Origin: Segatella copri
Lineage (GTDB): Bacteria; Bacteroidota; Bacteroidia; Bacteroidales; Bacteroidaceae
DNA: 64,000 nt
Assembly: GCF_019127135.1 (NCBI RefSeq)
Contig: NZ_JAHOEA010000001.1
Location: forward strand, 62,001-126,000
Direction: 5' to 3'
The translations under genes were made by a program, and so were the position numbers. Positions 24,328-33,326 of this stretch are shown piece after piece (positions within the stretch are counted from its first letter, which is position 1; every line of letters begins with the position of its first letter). The notes under the pieces were generated by a model. The model saw only the letters and a list, made by a program, of their open reading frames with translations. It ran no database searches and was not told the DNA's origin.

Positions 24328-27300
24328 TTAAAAATATCCTCCTTTTTCCTTCACATAGTTCATTAATTCGCTAAAAATCTGATTATTGCGCAATATCTCC
24401 GGGTTGCCTGTCATAATCATCTGCTTTCGGGCACGGGTGATGGCTACGTTCAGCTTGCGGTCGATGATGGCACCGTCTTCTACGAAACTGTTGCCGGCAA
24501 GGAAGTCGAGCTGCCAGATGTTCTGGATGGTAAAGCTGTAGATGATGACATCGCGCTGGCTGCCCTGGTACCGTTCTACGGTATCGATGCTGATTTTCTC
24601 CAGTTCCGGAATGCCGAGCTTTTCGATGCCTTTGCGTACCATGGCTATCTGGTTGCGGTAAGGAACGATGACGCCTACCGTCTTCTTGGCATCGAAACGC
24701 TCTCCATAGAAGCGGTGGATGCGGCGAAGCAGGTCTACCACGATTGCTGCCTCGTTGGCATTGATCTTATCGGATACATTCGGTTCCTTGCAGAATTTGG
24801 ATGGGAGGAATATCATGCGGTGCTCCTTCAGCAAATCGTCGAGCGCATCTTCTGATGGAAGGGTGTATGACAGTTCTGTCTCCAACTGGTGTGGACATGG
24901 CACGGGTTCCAGCTTCTCCCGGCGGTAGAACATCCGATTAGGAAACTCTGCAATCTCGGGATGCATTCTTCCCTGGCGGCGCAGAATGCCGATGAATTCG
25001 CTGCGCTCTTCGTGATCTTCCCAATGAATCAGACGTTCGAAGAGGGAGTTGCGGCAGTTGGTAAGACAGATGTCCTGCAGGATGCTCATGTCGATGACTC
25101 CACCTTTCTGACTGTCGTTGATGGTAGGAATGCCTGAATCCTGCTCGCTCTGCTGCACCACGGCTGGCAACTGCTTGTAGTCGCCGATGAGGATGAACTT
25201 ATCCACGGCAGACAGGAGACCGATGAGATTTGGCTCCAGTATCTGGCTCGACTCGTCGATGATGGCAAGCTTGAAGTGCTTCAGCGAGAAGATGAACGGC
25301 TTGGAGGTCATCATCGAAGTGGTGCCCACGATTACACGCGTACCTATTATATATTGTTTGATGGCTTCGAGCTTCGGACAGTCGCTGATGGCTTTCTCTA
25401 TCAGATAAGGGCGGAACCGCTCATCGCAGGAGTACTCGCTGCCGAGGCGAAGGAATGGGATGCCGGAATCTACCAGCATCTCGCAGATTTCATCCACGGC
25501 ACGGTTGGTATAACTCATCAGGAGGATGGAGGATGCAGGCTGCTGAGCCGTCTTGCCTCCCGAGGCGATGCTTTCTGCTGTCGGCATTCCCGTTCCATCG
25601 TTCAATGCTTCTTCTACCATAAACTTCAGGGCACGGCTGGTCTTTCCTGTTCCCGGAGGTCCCACGAGCAGGAAGTAATCCTGTGCCTGCTTGGCACGGA
25701 GAATGATGTCGTCCAGTACATCATCGTAATGTCTGGTTAATGTAAGCGAGGCATCTCTTTGCGGAGCACGCTGTCCTAACAGCAGGTCGCGCTTCTCCTT
25801 GGGTGCACAGATAAACTGGTGCAGGTTGCGGATGCTTCCGCCTGTTGATGCATCGCTCGTTCCATGTTCTATGGCGTAAGGCAGATTCATCTCGAAGATA
25901 TCGGCATTCTGCTGTCCGTCGGTGAGATGCACCACAATCTCGTCGCTGTGAATCTCCTGCAGTACACCTTTATATAATATAGCCTTTCTCACATCGGGTT
26001 CTTCCTTCAGCTTGTAGGTATAGAGATATACCATGTCGCCGATGCGGAAGTTGGGCAGGAAGTCTTTTCCCTGGTCGGGCACGCTGAGGGTGATGGTATC
26101 ATATCCGCTTCCTGCGCTGCTCTGTTCCTTCCGGATGATGTGCAGGTCGGTATAGATGTTGCCCGCATCTTTCTTTTCGGCGAGTGGCATGGTCCAGAGG
26201 TCGGAACTGGATGTGTTCGTTCCTTCCTGTGCGCCCACCTTGCTGATCATCTGCTCTCTGAGCACAAAGGTCATCATGCGGCAGAAGTAGGCTTCCTCCA
26301 GTGGCGATAGGGCATGGAGTGGGTCGGTGATGGCACTGAGCTGAGGCTTCAGGTACTTGTTGTAGAAGAAGTCCTGGGTGCCGGCTACATTGAGAACTTC
26401 GGGGGTAAACTCGTTCAGCGCATGCTCAAAGCCTTCCTTGGCTATCTCGAAGGAGGCGGCTACCAGTTGGTTTCTGTAGGTGATGGCTTCCTGGAAGAGC
26501 TTGCGGTAATAGGCTACCACCATCAATCCATCTTGCGGCTGATACTTGGAGTAGAGCAGACGGATATTCACGCGGTCGTTGCTCAGCTTGAAGTTGTGCT
26601 GCAATACGCCATAGTAGAGCAGCAGCTGCACATAGTGTGGCTCCAGCTGATAACTGTGATACCCCGGATCAACCTGATGGGTTTCGATATTCATGTTGCG
26701 TCCCGATTTCTGCTCCACCAGCAGTTTGCAGTCAGTGGTCATCAGGTCCACACGTCCCTGTATGCCGAGTGCTTCGCAGACGAACGAAGGTTCGAGGATG
26801 GCTTTCTTCCTGTCGTAAAGACTTTCGCCACGGAAGGCTGACATCTGTGCCTGCGATGCGGTGCGGGGAAAGAGAATATCCACTACCTGCTGCAGATTGA
26901 ATGCCTGCAGACTGGCATCGGTATAGAATTTCTTGGCATCAAACCAGGGACAGGTGCAGAACTCCAGTGCTTTCTCCCTGAAATTCGTCTTTATGGTTTC
27001 GTTCATCTGGTATTTGCCGTTTGTATTGATGATGTCATCCAGCGCAGCACCGGCAAAGTTACCGAGCAGGGTAGCCTGGGTGTTGGCACGGGGTTTCATC
27101 TGGTTCAGCAGATAGAGCAGGGGATGATGACCGAAAGCCGTGAAGCAGGTGGCGATACTACTGATATCTACCAGATAATCGGGTTCTACCACGATGAGCC
27201 GGGGAGTGATGATGGGCTGCTTTACCTGACAGTCGAGCAGGTTGAGCTGCATACCTTCCTTCAGGATATCCCAGAGATAGGTATGGTCGATATGGTTCTC

Positions 27301-27813
27301 TTCATCTTTCAGTTGAACGAGATATTCCTCTTCGTCAGCATCCTGGTCGATGTCTACACGGATAAAGTCGCTGTCCCAGTTCTTCACGATGCAGCGGATG
27401 CGGCGGTTGTTGATTTCCAGTCCCTTCTGATAAGGGCGGTTGGTATGGGGAATGAGCACGTTTAGCTCGTGAGGTACATCCACTCCGAATACGGCGGAGA
27501 TGAAGATGGCAAGGGCACGGGCATCATATTTCAAATCTTCGCTTGAAAGCGGTTCCTGCGAATTACTGTGCCGGCGCATGGTCTGGATGGCAATCTTGTC
27601 TGCCACCTTGATGCCGTGAGCCTTGCAGAGATAATCCACCTGGGAGAAAAGGTTACCGAAAGCCTGTTTGGTATCCTTCACTCCTTCGTGGCAGCAGAGG
27701 ATGAGCGTATCGTGCATCATCTTGTTGCGTGTCTTCGGCTCCAGTTCGGGGAGCGTCAGTAGTTCCCTTACCCGCTGGAAAAGTTCAGCGGCGCTGATAT
27801 TGTTTTGATTCAT
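24328..27813 (-). CDS. Dna2-like protein: RecB-type nuclease fused to superfamily 1 helicase
   Basis: The 1161-residue product has two parts. Around residues 350-380, GRVDLMTTDCKLLVEQKSGR has the D...ExK form of a RecB/Cas4-type PD-(D/E)XK nuclease; a Cys-containing CTCPWFDAKKF lies about 60 residues before it. From about residue 690 it is an SF1B helicase. It shows Walker A VGPPGTGKTSRAL, Walker B AIIDESSQI, the motif RRQGRMHPEIAEFPN, then VERYQGSQRDVIIYS and LNVAITRARKQ. This nuclease-helicase order is that of eukaryotic Dna2 and bacterial Dna2-like proteins, which act in end processing and flap removal. It stands alone, so it is not an obvious defence-island gene. A TAnnTTTG box ends only 7 bp before the ATG. 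Confidence 0.88.
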   Translation of the reverse strand: MNQNNISAAELFQRVRELLTLPELEPKTRNKMMHDTLILCCHEGVKDTKQAFGNLFSQVDYLCKAHGIKVADKIAIQTMRRHSNSQEPLSSEDLKYDARALAIFISAVFGVDVPHELNVLIPHTNRPYQKGLEINNRRIRCIVKNWDSDFIRVDIDQDADEEEYLVQLKDEENHIDHTYLWDILKEGMQLNLLDCQVKQPIITPRLIVVEPDYLVDISSIATCFTAFGHHPLLYLLNQMKPRANTQATLLGNFAGAALDDIINTNGKYQMNETIKTNFREKALEFCTCPWFDAKKFYTDASLQAFNLQQVVDILFPRTASQAQMSAFRGESLYDRKKAILEPSFVCEALGIQGRVDLMTTDCKLLVEQKSGRNMNIETHQVDPGYHSYQLEPHYVQLLLYYGVLQHNFKLSNDRVNIRLLYSKYQPQDGLMVVAYYRKLFQEAITYRNQLVAASFEIAKEGFEHALNEFTPEVLNVAGTQDFFYNKYLKPQLSAITDPLHALSPLEEAYFCRMMTFVLREQMISKVGAQEGTNTSSSDLWTMPLAEKKDAGNIYTDLHIIRKEQSSAGSGYDTITLSVPDQGKDFLPNFRIGDMVYLYTYKLKEEPDVRKAILYKGVLQEIHSDEIVVHLTDGQQNADIFEMNLPYAIEHGTSDASTGGSIRNLHQFICAPKEKRDLLLGQRAPQRDASLTLTRHYDDVLDDIILRAKQAQDYFLLVGPPGTGKTSRALKFMVEEALNDGTGMPTAESIASGGKTAQQPASSILLMSYTNRAVDEICEMLVDSGIPFLRLGSEYSCDERFRPYLIEKAISDCPKLEAIKQYIIGTRVIVGTTSMMTSKPFIFSLKHFKLAIIDESSQILEPNLIGLLSAVDKFILIGDYKQLPAVVQQSEQDSGIPTINDSQKGGVIDMSILQDICLTNCRNSLFERLIHWEDHEERSEFIGILRRQGRMHPEIAEFPNRMFYRREKLEPVPCPHQLETELSYTLPSEDALDDLLKEHRMIFLPSKFCKEPNVSDKINANEAAIVVDLLRRIHRFYGERFDAKKTVGVIVPYRNQIAMVRKGIEKLGIPELEKISIDTVERYQGSQRDVIIYSFTIQNIWQLDFLAGNSFVEDGAIIDRKLNVAITRARKQMIMTGNPEILRNNQIFSELMNYVKEKGGYF

Positions 27814-27819
27814 AGACTA

Positions 27820-27827
27820 CAAAGTTA
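27820..27827 (-). promoter_or_regulatory. -7 box next to the helicase start (near-leaderless transcript)
   Basis: TAACTTTG on the - strand ends 7 bp before the helicase ATG. If used, the transcript would begin at or within a few bases of the start codon. No clear -33 TTTG is present. Confidence 0.4.
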
Positions 27828-27977
27828 CGAAAATTATAACTACTCTTATAATAAAGGTATTTATAATTATTGATAATTAACTGTTGAACAGGAATGCGTA
27901 TTTAAGGAAATTTAGGGCGTTCGTGCCAAAAAGTGTATCTTTGCAGCAAAAGTACTAAAAAATAATGCAAGAAATGC

Positions 27978-28007
27978 TTGCCGTATCATTTCTTTTTTGT
28001 ATATTTG
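27978..28007 (+). promoter_or_regulatory. guaD promoter
   Basis: TTG (27978-27980), a 19-nt spacer and TATATTTG (28000-28007) give a start near 28014 and a leader of about 44 nt. A second -7-like TATCTTTG lies at 27936-27943. Confidence 0.65.
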
Positions 28008-28057
28008 TAGCCCCCAATTGAAAAGAAGGGGTATTATTAATCTAAAAGTATTAAACA

Positions 28058-28525
28058 ATGACAAAAGAAGAATTGATGCATAGAGCCATTGAGCTCTCAA
28101 AGAATAGCGTGAAGACAGGTGGCGGACCTTTTGGTGCTGTGATAGCCAAGGACGGTATCATCATCGCTGAGGCTTCCAACAGTGTAACCATCGACCTCGA
28201 TCCTACGGCTCATGCCGAAGTGAACTGTATCCGACAGGCTACCCGCAAGTTGAAGACCTTCAATCTGGAAGGTTGCGAGATCTATACCTCCTGCGAGCCT
28301 TGTCCGATGTGCCTGGGTGCCATCTATTGGGCACATCTCGACCGTATCTATTATGCCAACGACCGGAAGGATGCGGCAAAGATAGGTTTCGATGATGAGT
28401 TTATCTATGAGGAGATAGACCGCAAGATAGAAGACCGCCACAAGCCGATGATTGCCCTGATGCGCGATGAGGCGCTCGGTGCCTTCCGCATGTGGGAGGA
28501 AAATGCGGAAAAGACGGAGTATTAA
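28058..28525 (+). CDS. guaD: Guanine deaminase
   Basis: This enzyme deaminates guanine to xanthine. The 155-residue product has the cytidine-deaminase-fold zinc motif TAHAEVNCIRQA (His52, Glu54) and EPCPMCLGAIYWA (Cys82, Cys85). The C-terminal part, GFDDEFIYEEI and the ending ENAEKTEY, matches bacterial guanine deaminase (B. subtilis GuaD, 156 aa) rather than tRNA adenosine deaminase. The neighbouring NCS2 permease and xanthine phosphoribosyltransferase make a purine-salvage role consistent. Confidence 0.9.
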   Translation: MTKEELMHRAIELSKNSVKTGGGPFGAVIAKDGIIIAEASNSVTIDLDPTAHAEVNCIRQATRKLKTFNLEGCEIYTSCEPCPMCLGAIYWAHLDRIYYANDRKDAAKIGFDDEFIYEEIDRKIEDRHKPMIALMRDEALGAFRMWEENAEKTEY

Positions 28526-28536
28526 TGAGATAAGAT

Positions 28537-28582
28537 AAAAAGGGAAGGTTGCACGGAATATGAACTGCAGCCTTCCTTTTTT
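28537..28582 (+). terminator. guaD terminator
   Basis: AAAAGGGAAGG-TTGCA pairs with TGCAG-CCTTCCTTTTTT (28537-28552 with 28566-28582), with a T6 tract. The GG-rich stem closes on a 13-nt loop. Confidence 0.85.
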
Positions 28583-28658
28583 CGTAGATTCTTCTTGTAT
28601 TCTATCATGCGGGATAGAGAAAAATGGAGAAAAGGAACGATTTCTCAGATTTTCTTTG

Positions 28659-28666
28659 TAATTTTG
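28659..28666 (+). promoter_or_regulatory. -7 box of the NCS2 permease gene
   Basis: TAATTTTG predicts a start near 28672, inside the longest possible ORF. This argues that translation begins at the later ATG 28732. Confidence 0.5.
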
Positions 28667-28731
28667 CCGCCAAATTCAGAAAAGACCCTGAATTGATGGA
28701 CAATGGAAATTCTCTAATTATTATAACGACA

Positions 28732-30039
28732 ATGGAACAGTCAATAGAAAATCTCTACAAATTAGACGGCAGAGTGCCCGTAGGTAAAGCACTCCCATTT
28801 GGTCTTCAGCATGTGCTGGCGATGTTCGTCAGCAATATTGCGCCAATCATGATTCTCGCTGGTGCGATAGGTCTGGACAGTTCGATGAGCGCCGTGCTTA
28901 TCCAGAACTGTATGGTCATCGCCGGTATCGGTACCTTGGTGCAGCTTTATCCGGTATGGCGTATCGGTTCTCGCCTTCCTATCGTGATGGGTATCTCCTT
29001 CACCTTCCTTTCGCTCGCCATCGCCATTGCCGGTGCTCATGGTATGGGTACTTTGATAGGCGCTGTCATCATTGGTGGTCTGGTAGAAGGAACACTCGGA
29101 CTTTTCGCCAAGTATTGGATCAAACTCATTCCGCCTGTAGTAGCCGCTACCGTGGTAACAGCCATCGGTTTCTCGCTCCTTCCTGTTGGTGCCAACTCTT
29201 TTGCGGGTGGTCAAGGTGCAGCTGATTTCGGTAGCATGAACAACTGGGTTGTGGGTTCTGTCACTTTGCTGGCTTGTCTGCTTTGTCAGATCTTCGCCAA
29301 GGGTTTCTTGCGTTCTCTCTCTGTATTGGTTGGACTGCTGGTAGGTTACATCCTGGCGCTGTTTATGGGAATGATAGATTTCAGCGGACTTTCTGGTCTC
29401 TCTATCGTAGCTTTGCCAAAGATTTTGCCATTCACTCCTGAATTCAATATCGGTGCTATTCTCTCGGTGGTAGCTGTATATCTGGTTTCTGCCACAGAGA
29501 CGATTGGTGATACTTCTGCGCTCTGCAACAGTGCGTTGAAGCGTGATCCTAAGACCAAGGAGATGGGAGCGGCAGTCTGCTGCGATGGTTTCGTAAGTTC
29601 GGTTTCCGGTCTTTTCGGTTGTACTCCTATCACTTCTTTCAGTCAGAACGTAGGTTTGGCAGCGATGTCGGGAGTAGTGAACCGCTTTACTATTGCCATG
29701 GGTGCCATCATCATGATTATCGGTGGTATCTTCCCAGCTATCGGTTATGTATTGACTACGATTCCTCAGGCTGTATTGGGCGGCTGTACCATCATGATGT
29801 TCGGTAGCATCCTCTTTGCCGGTTTCGGCATGATGGCGCGTACAGGCTTCTCTCAGCGCAACATGGTCATCGTGAGCCTCTCGCTCAGCGTAGGTCTCGG
29901 ATTCACATCTGCAACAGGTATGTTCAACATCTTCCCAGAGATTGTGCGCACCGTTTTTGCAGATAACTGTGTGGCAGTAGTCTTCCTGCTCGCCGTTATC
30001 CTGAACCTCGTGTTGCCGAAGAATCTGGATAAGGCATAA
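28732..30039 (+). CDS. NCS2 family purine permease (xanthine/uracil permease family)
   Basis: This integral membrane symporter imports nucleobases. The 435-residue product begins MEQSIENLYKLDGRVPVGKA and has about 12 to 14 hydrophobic segments. It carries the NCS2 signatures FGLQHVLAMFVSNIAPI, VSATETIGDTSA with the conserved Glu, and TSFSQNVGLAAMSGV (QNxG motif). An ATG at 28624 would add 36 residues, but the likely promoter falls inside that stretch, so I take 28732. Its place after guaD and before xpt suggests xanthine, guanine or urate as substrate rather than uracil; this is inference from context. Confidence 0.9.
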   Translation: MEQSIENLYKLDGRVPVGKALPFGLQHVLAMFVSNIAPIMILAGAIGLDSSMSAVLIQNCMVIAGIGTLVQLYPVWRIGSRLPIVMGISFTFLSLAIAIAGAHGMGTLIGAVIIGGLVEGTLGLFAKYWIKLIPPVVAATVVTAIGFSLLPVGANSFAGGQGAADFGSMNNWVVGSVTLLACLLCQIFAKGFLRSLSVLVGLLVGYILALFMGMIDFSGLSGLSIVALPKILPFTPEFNIGAILSVVAVYLVSATETIGDTSALCNSALKRDPKTKEMGAAVCCDGFVSSVSGLFGCTPITSFSQNVGLAAMSGVVNRFTIAMGAIIMIIGGIFPAIGYVLTTIPQAVLGGCTIMMFGSILFAGFGMMARTGFSQRNMVIVSLSLSVGLGFTSATGMFNIFPEIVRTVFADNCVAVVFLLAVILNLVLPKNLDKA

Positions 30040-30069
30040 TCGCAGCTCGCCCAGAAAGAAAAGGTAAAT

Positions 30070-30270
30070 CGCCACACGCCCTGAAAGGGCAGAAGCTCCT
30101 AGCCCAGGGTAACACCCTGGGGGTATGATGATTTTAACAACCTCGCCCTGTAAGGGCAAAAGCTTTGATTATGTGAAGCTTTTGCCCTTACAGGGCGACA
30201 TTTTTGTTTGTATGTTAACCCAGGGTGTTACCCTGGGCTAGGAGCTTCTGCCCTTTCAGGGCGTGTGGCG
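30070..30270. repeat. Perfect nested inverted repeat (201 bp, cruciform-forming)
   Basis: The outer arms 30070-30121 and 30219-30270 are perfect 52-nt reverse complements. The inner arms 30144-30165 and 30176-30197 are a perfect 22-bp stem with a 10-nt loop. Each outer arm contains its own small hairpin (CCCAGGGTAACACCCTGGG). It fills most of the spacer between the convergent NCS2 and hydrolase genes. No transposase is seen; it resembles a REP-like or MITE-like dispersed element. Reading frames across it (for example NPGCYPGLGASALSGR) are spurious. Confidence 0.95.
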
Positions 30271-30306
30271 AAGAAGAAGAGAATTCTTCACTCTTCCCTC
30301 TTCACT

Positions 30307-31293
30307 TTATTGTCCTCCCAGTCTTTCGAAGAAGGTGATGATTTCTTCGAAGGTCTTGAATTCATCGCTGCCGTATTCTATCGTCGTACCCATGAAACCA
30401 TCGCATGGGCGAGGGTCGATGAAGTAATCGCCGTAGAGCAGGTTCTTCTGGTTGCAGAAGATGATGTGGTTGTAGGCTGGGGTAGAGAGATATTCCTCCA
30501 CCCAGGTCTGTACCTTCGCCATGTATTCATGGTCGTTGGTTGGCGCTGGGGCTACGATGTATACATTATAATGCTCTATCAGCATCTCGTAAGCCTTGTG
30601 CATCGAGCTGGTTGCCTTCATGTAACTGTCGTGCAGGGCATCGAAGTCGATGTATACGATAGGGCGCTCCTTGCCGTTCTGCTTGTCGTCAATCCAGCGG
30701 ATTACCGGACAGAGATAGTGGAATGCTACCTTGTCGATAAGTCGGTGCTCGCCATGGAATGGGATGGCGAGCGGATAGTGCTCATGGAAGAGGTCGAAGG
30801 TGTGGACCAGCGGATCAGCATCGCCGAAGAGACCGTAAACACGTTGCTGCTCCTCGGGAGTAATGTCCTGGAAGCAACGCTCGGTAAAGTCACGGTATTC
30901 CTTGATGAGGCCTTTGTTAACCATCAGTTCGTTCACTCCGTCCTTTCTAGGGTTCTGGAATTCCTGCTTGCCGGTCATGCTGCTCATTGTATCGCCCATC
31001 TTGAAGGCAGGGTTTACGAGGATGCGGTCGAATCCTTTCAGCAGTTCGGTATACATGCCTCCCATCGAGGTACCGATGATGAGGTCGGGCTTCTCAGTCT
31101 CCGCCATCTTCTGCAGCATCTCTATGCCCTCTTCCGGATGTACCGGGATGTCTTCAGCCACGAGGGTGGCATTCGGCATCAGTTCCTGCAACATCTTTAC
31201 GGTGCCGCTCTGTGCAGAAGAGAGGAAACCATGAACATACATGATTTTCTTGCCCGCCATGAGGTCGGGGAATTGTTTGATATATGGATTCAT
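30307..31293 (-). CDS. YqiA-like alpha/beta hydrolase fused to a 5'-nucleotidase-like HAD domain
   Basis: The 328-residue product has two domains. Residues about 14-205 form an alpha/beta hydrolase of the YqiA/YcfP type, with MYVHGFLSSAQSG, the nucleophile elbow GTSMGG and a late His. Residues about 210-328 look like the NT5C 5'(3')-deoxyribonucleotidase fold: IVYIDFDALHDS, APAPTND, KNLLYGDYFIDPRP, and IEYGS near the end. In that domain the usual DxDG is DFDA and the usual acidic DD loop is DP, so nucleotidase activity is doubtful. It has a divergent promoter facing xpt and could be coregulated with it. No substrate can be named. Confidence 0.75.
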   Translation of the reverse strand: MNPYIKQFPDLMAGKKIMYVHGFLSSAQSGTVKMLQELMPNATLVAEDIPVHPEEGIEMLQKMAETEKPDLIIGTSMGGMYTELLKGFDRILVNPAFKMGDTMSSMTGKQEFQNPRKDGVNELMVNKGLIKEYRDFTERCFQDITPEEQQRVYGLFGDADPLVHTFDLFHEHYPLAIPFHGEHRLIDKVAFHYLCPVIRWIDDKQNGKERPIVYIDFDALHDSYMKATSSMHKAYEMLIEHYNVYIVAPAPTNDHEYMAKVQTWVEEYLSTPAYNHIIFCNQKNLLYGDYFIDPRPCDGFMGTTIEYGSDEFKTFEEIITFFERLGGQ

Positions 31294-31356
31294 ATTCTTA
31301 TAGTTTTATAGGGGGCATCATATCATGCTCCCTGAACATCTTATTCATTTCTGCTG

Positions 31357-31386
31357 CAAAATTACGCTAAATTGCAGACAAAACAA
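31357..31386 (-). promoter_or_regulatory. Promoter of the hydrolase-fusion gene
   Basis: TTTG (31386-31383), an 18-nt spacer and TAATTTTG (31364-31357) on the - strand. The start is near 31350, with a leader of about 57 nt. Confidence 0.65.
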
Positions 31387-31407
31387 AATTATTGGGCGAT
31401 AAACTTC

Positions 31408-31434
31408 CTTGTTTGCGAAAAAAGTAGTAATTTT
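31408..31434 (+). promoter_or_regulatory. xpt promoter
   Basis: TAATTTTG (31427-31434) with TTGTTTG upstream at 31408-31414. It lies inside the longest ORF and so supports the ATG at 31468. Confidence 0.6.
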
Positions 31435-31467
31435 GCACCCAATAACCATATTAAAGTTCAAGTCATA

Positions 31468-32034
31468 ATGGATTTACTGAAAGAAAGAATTATGCAGGAG
31501 GGCAGATGCTTTCCTGGTGGAATCTTAAAAGTAGACAGCTTTGTAAACCATCAGATGGACCCTATTCTGATGATGGACTTAGCTAAGGAATTCGTGCGCC
31601 TTTTCAAGGACATCAAGTACAACAAGATTATTACTATCGAGGCTTCGGGCATCGCGCCTGCCATCATGGTAGGTTATCTGACCAATCTTCCTGTTGTGTT
31701 CGTCAAGAAAAAGCAGCCTAAGACTATGGAGGGTATGATTACCTCTGTGGTTCACTCTTTTACAAAGGACCGCGATTATACGGTTTGTGTGAGCAACAGT
31801 TATCTTACTCCTGAGGACCATGTTATCTTTATCGATGACTTCCTTGCCAACGGTAATGCGTCTAAGGGTGTGATGGACCTTTGCGAGAAGGCTGGTGCCA
31901 AGATTGAGGCGATGGGTTTCATCATCGAGAAGGCTTTCCAGCATGGTGGTGACTTCCTGCGTAAGGAGGGAATCCGTTATGAGGCGCTCGCTACCGTAGA
32001 GAGCCTGGATGATTGCAAGATTGTCTTGAAGTAA
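31468..32034 (+). CDS. xpt: Xanthine phosphoribosyltransferase
   Basis: This enzyme converts xanthine and PRPP to XMP. The 188-residue product starts [20 protein letters not shown] and matches Xpt (about 194 aa in B. subtilis), including [20 protein letters not shown] and the PRPP loop [17 protein letters not shown] at 31372 would add 32 residues containing the promoter, so it is rejected. With guaD and the NCS2 permease nearby it completes a plausible guanine to xanthine to XMP salvage route. Confidence 0.94.
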   Translation: MDLLKERIMQEGRCFPGGILKVDSFVNHQMDPILMMDLAKEFVRLFKDIKYNKIITIEASGIAPAIMVGYLTNLPVVFVKKKQPKTMEGMITSVVHSFTKDRDYTVCVSNSYLTPEDHVIFIDDFLANGNASKGVMDLCEKAGAKIEAMGFIIEKAFQHGGDFLRKEGIRYEALATVESLDDCKIVLK

Positions 32035-32051
32035 AATCTTTTATATATATT

Positions 32052-32079
32052 AAAAGCCGCCTGTAATAGGGCGGCTTTT
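32052..32079. terminator. Terminator between xpt and the SGNH gene
   Basis: AAAAGCCGCC (32052-32061) pairs with GGCGGCTTTT (32070-32079) around an 8-nt loop. T6 follows on the + strand and an A/T-rich tract on the other side. It probably serves both convergent genes. Confidence 0.9.
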
Positions 32080-33273
32080 TTATTTGATAATGTCTGCGGC
32101 ATAGATGCCCATTACTTTGTATCCGTTCGGATTCGGGTGGAGCCAGTCGCCGCTGGCATATTCCCGCTTCATCCTTCTGTCATCATTCGGATCTTGAAGC
32201 AGCTTGGCGAAGTCTAGAATGCCATCTGCTTTCTTTGCCTGACTTCGAATCCAATCGTTTACATAGAGTCGGGCTGCTTCGTGGAAGTGGCTGTAGTAGC
32301 CGGCACCCTTGAAAGGCGTGATGGTGCCCAGGTAAACTTTCATCTTCCGGGCCTTCGCCTTTCTCATCATTCCCTGTATGCTCTCTATAATCTGGCGGGC
32401 TACCGTCTCGCTGTTTCCGCTCTTGGCAGCACCTATGTCGTTGATGCCTTCAAAGATAATTACCTTCTTTACACCGCTCTGCATCAGAATGTCTCGGTCG
32501 AAGCGTTCCTTGGCGAGTGCCCCGAAACCGCCCGGCACGGTTACGCGGTTGTTGCCGATGCCCAGGTTCAGTACACCCTGGTTGGTTATCTTATGTTTCA
32601 GCTGCAGCATCTCCGACATAACATCGGGCCACCGGTTCTGGGCATTATCCGTAGAACATTTGCCGTCGGTGATGGAGTTGCCCATGATGGCGATGGCACT
32701 CATGTTGGTGCTCATCGTATACACATCGATGCCGCTGATGTTGTACCAGTGGTTCTCACGGAAAGCCTTTTCGAAGTTGGAGTGGGCATTGGTTACTCCC
32801 TTCATGATATAAGAGGTGGTACGTGAGCCCATGTGGACGGTAGGCACATCGGGAGCCGAGGTGTAGTTGATGGTGATGGCTACGCGCTCCAGGTTCTTGA
32901 GATTGAACTTCAGCGCATCGCTCACTATCTGCCTGCCGGCAGGGATGGTAGCCTTGTAGCTGTTGCCGAACTTGAAGTATTGAGCCGATTTGGCATCAAT
33001 CTTGAAGGAGTCTTTGGCGTGGGCGATATAGATGGAGCGTATCACTACGGGTTGCATCGAGTAGATATTGCTCAGTTTCAGTCTTATCACGTCGCCTCCT
33101 ACGCTTACCTTTACTATCTGGCGAACCGAACGGTTTGTCATGTTGTTATTATAGGGCATAAACGCTTTCACCACAGTCTGCGGTGCCGTAGCCCAAGTTC
33201 CAATCCATGTTTGTGCCGCCATCTGTAGTGTGTATGTGCAGATGAAGCATAGTATCATTATAAATCTTTTCAC
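32080..33273 (-). CDS. Secreted SGNH/GDSL-family hydrolase (probable carbohydrate esterase)
   Basis: The 397-residue product has a signal peptide to about MAAQ, an N-terminal beta domain (TWIGTWATAP, VRQIVKVSVGGDVIRLKLSN), then an SGNH hydrolase domain. Block I is IMGNSITDG with the nucleophile Ser, block III FEGINDIG with the conserved Asn, and block V DWLHPNPNGY with Asp-His. It is a clear paralogue of the protein at 57986-59191. The family includes acetyl-xylan and other carbohydrate esterases; substrate is unknown here. It stands alone, away from the xylan locus. Confidence 0.88.
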   Translation of the reverse strand: MKRFIMILCFICTYTLQMAAQTWIGTWATAPQTVVKAFMPYNNNMTNRSVRQIVKVSVGGDVIRLKLSNIYSMQPVVIRSIYIAHAKDSFKIDAKSAQYFKFGNSYKATIPAGRQIVSDALKFNLKNLERVAITINYTSAPDVPTVHMGSRTTSYIMKGVTNAHSNFEKAFRENHWYNISGIDVYTMSTNMSAIAIMGNSITDGKCSTDNAQNRWPDVMSEMLQLKHKITNQGVLNLGIGNNRVTVPGGFGALAKERFDRDILMQSGVKKVIIFEGINDIGAAKSGNSETVARQIIESIQGMMRKAKARKMKVYLGTITPFKGAGYYSHFHEAARLYVNDWIRSQAKKADGILDFAKLLQDPNDDRRMKREYASGDWLHPNPNGYKVMGIYAADIIK

Positions 33274-33326
33274 CTTGTTGTATTTTTAAAGTATATATTT
33301 GTATGTTAATGGGGTGTTGTCATTAG

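Noticed and set aside
28762..30159. 465-aa open frame antisense to the NCS2 permease
   Set aside because: Low-complexity, His/Thr/Arg-rich product, a shadow of the permease running into the inverted repeat.
30208..31311. 367-aa + strand frame starting in the inverted repeat
   Set aside because: It begins in the repeat (NPGCYPGLGASALSGR) and then reads the reverse strand of the hydrolase-fusion gene.
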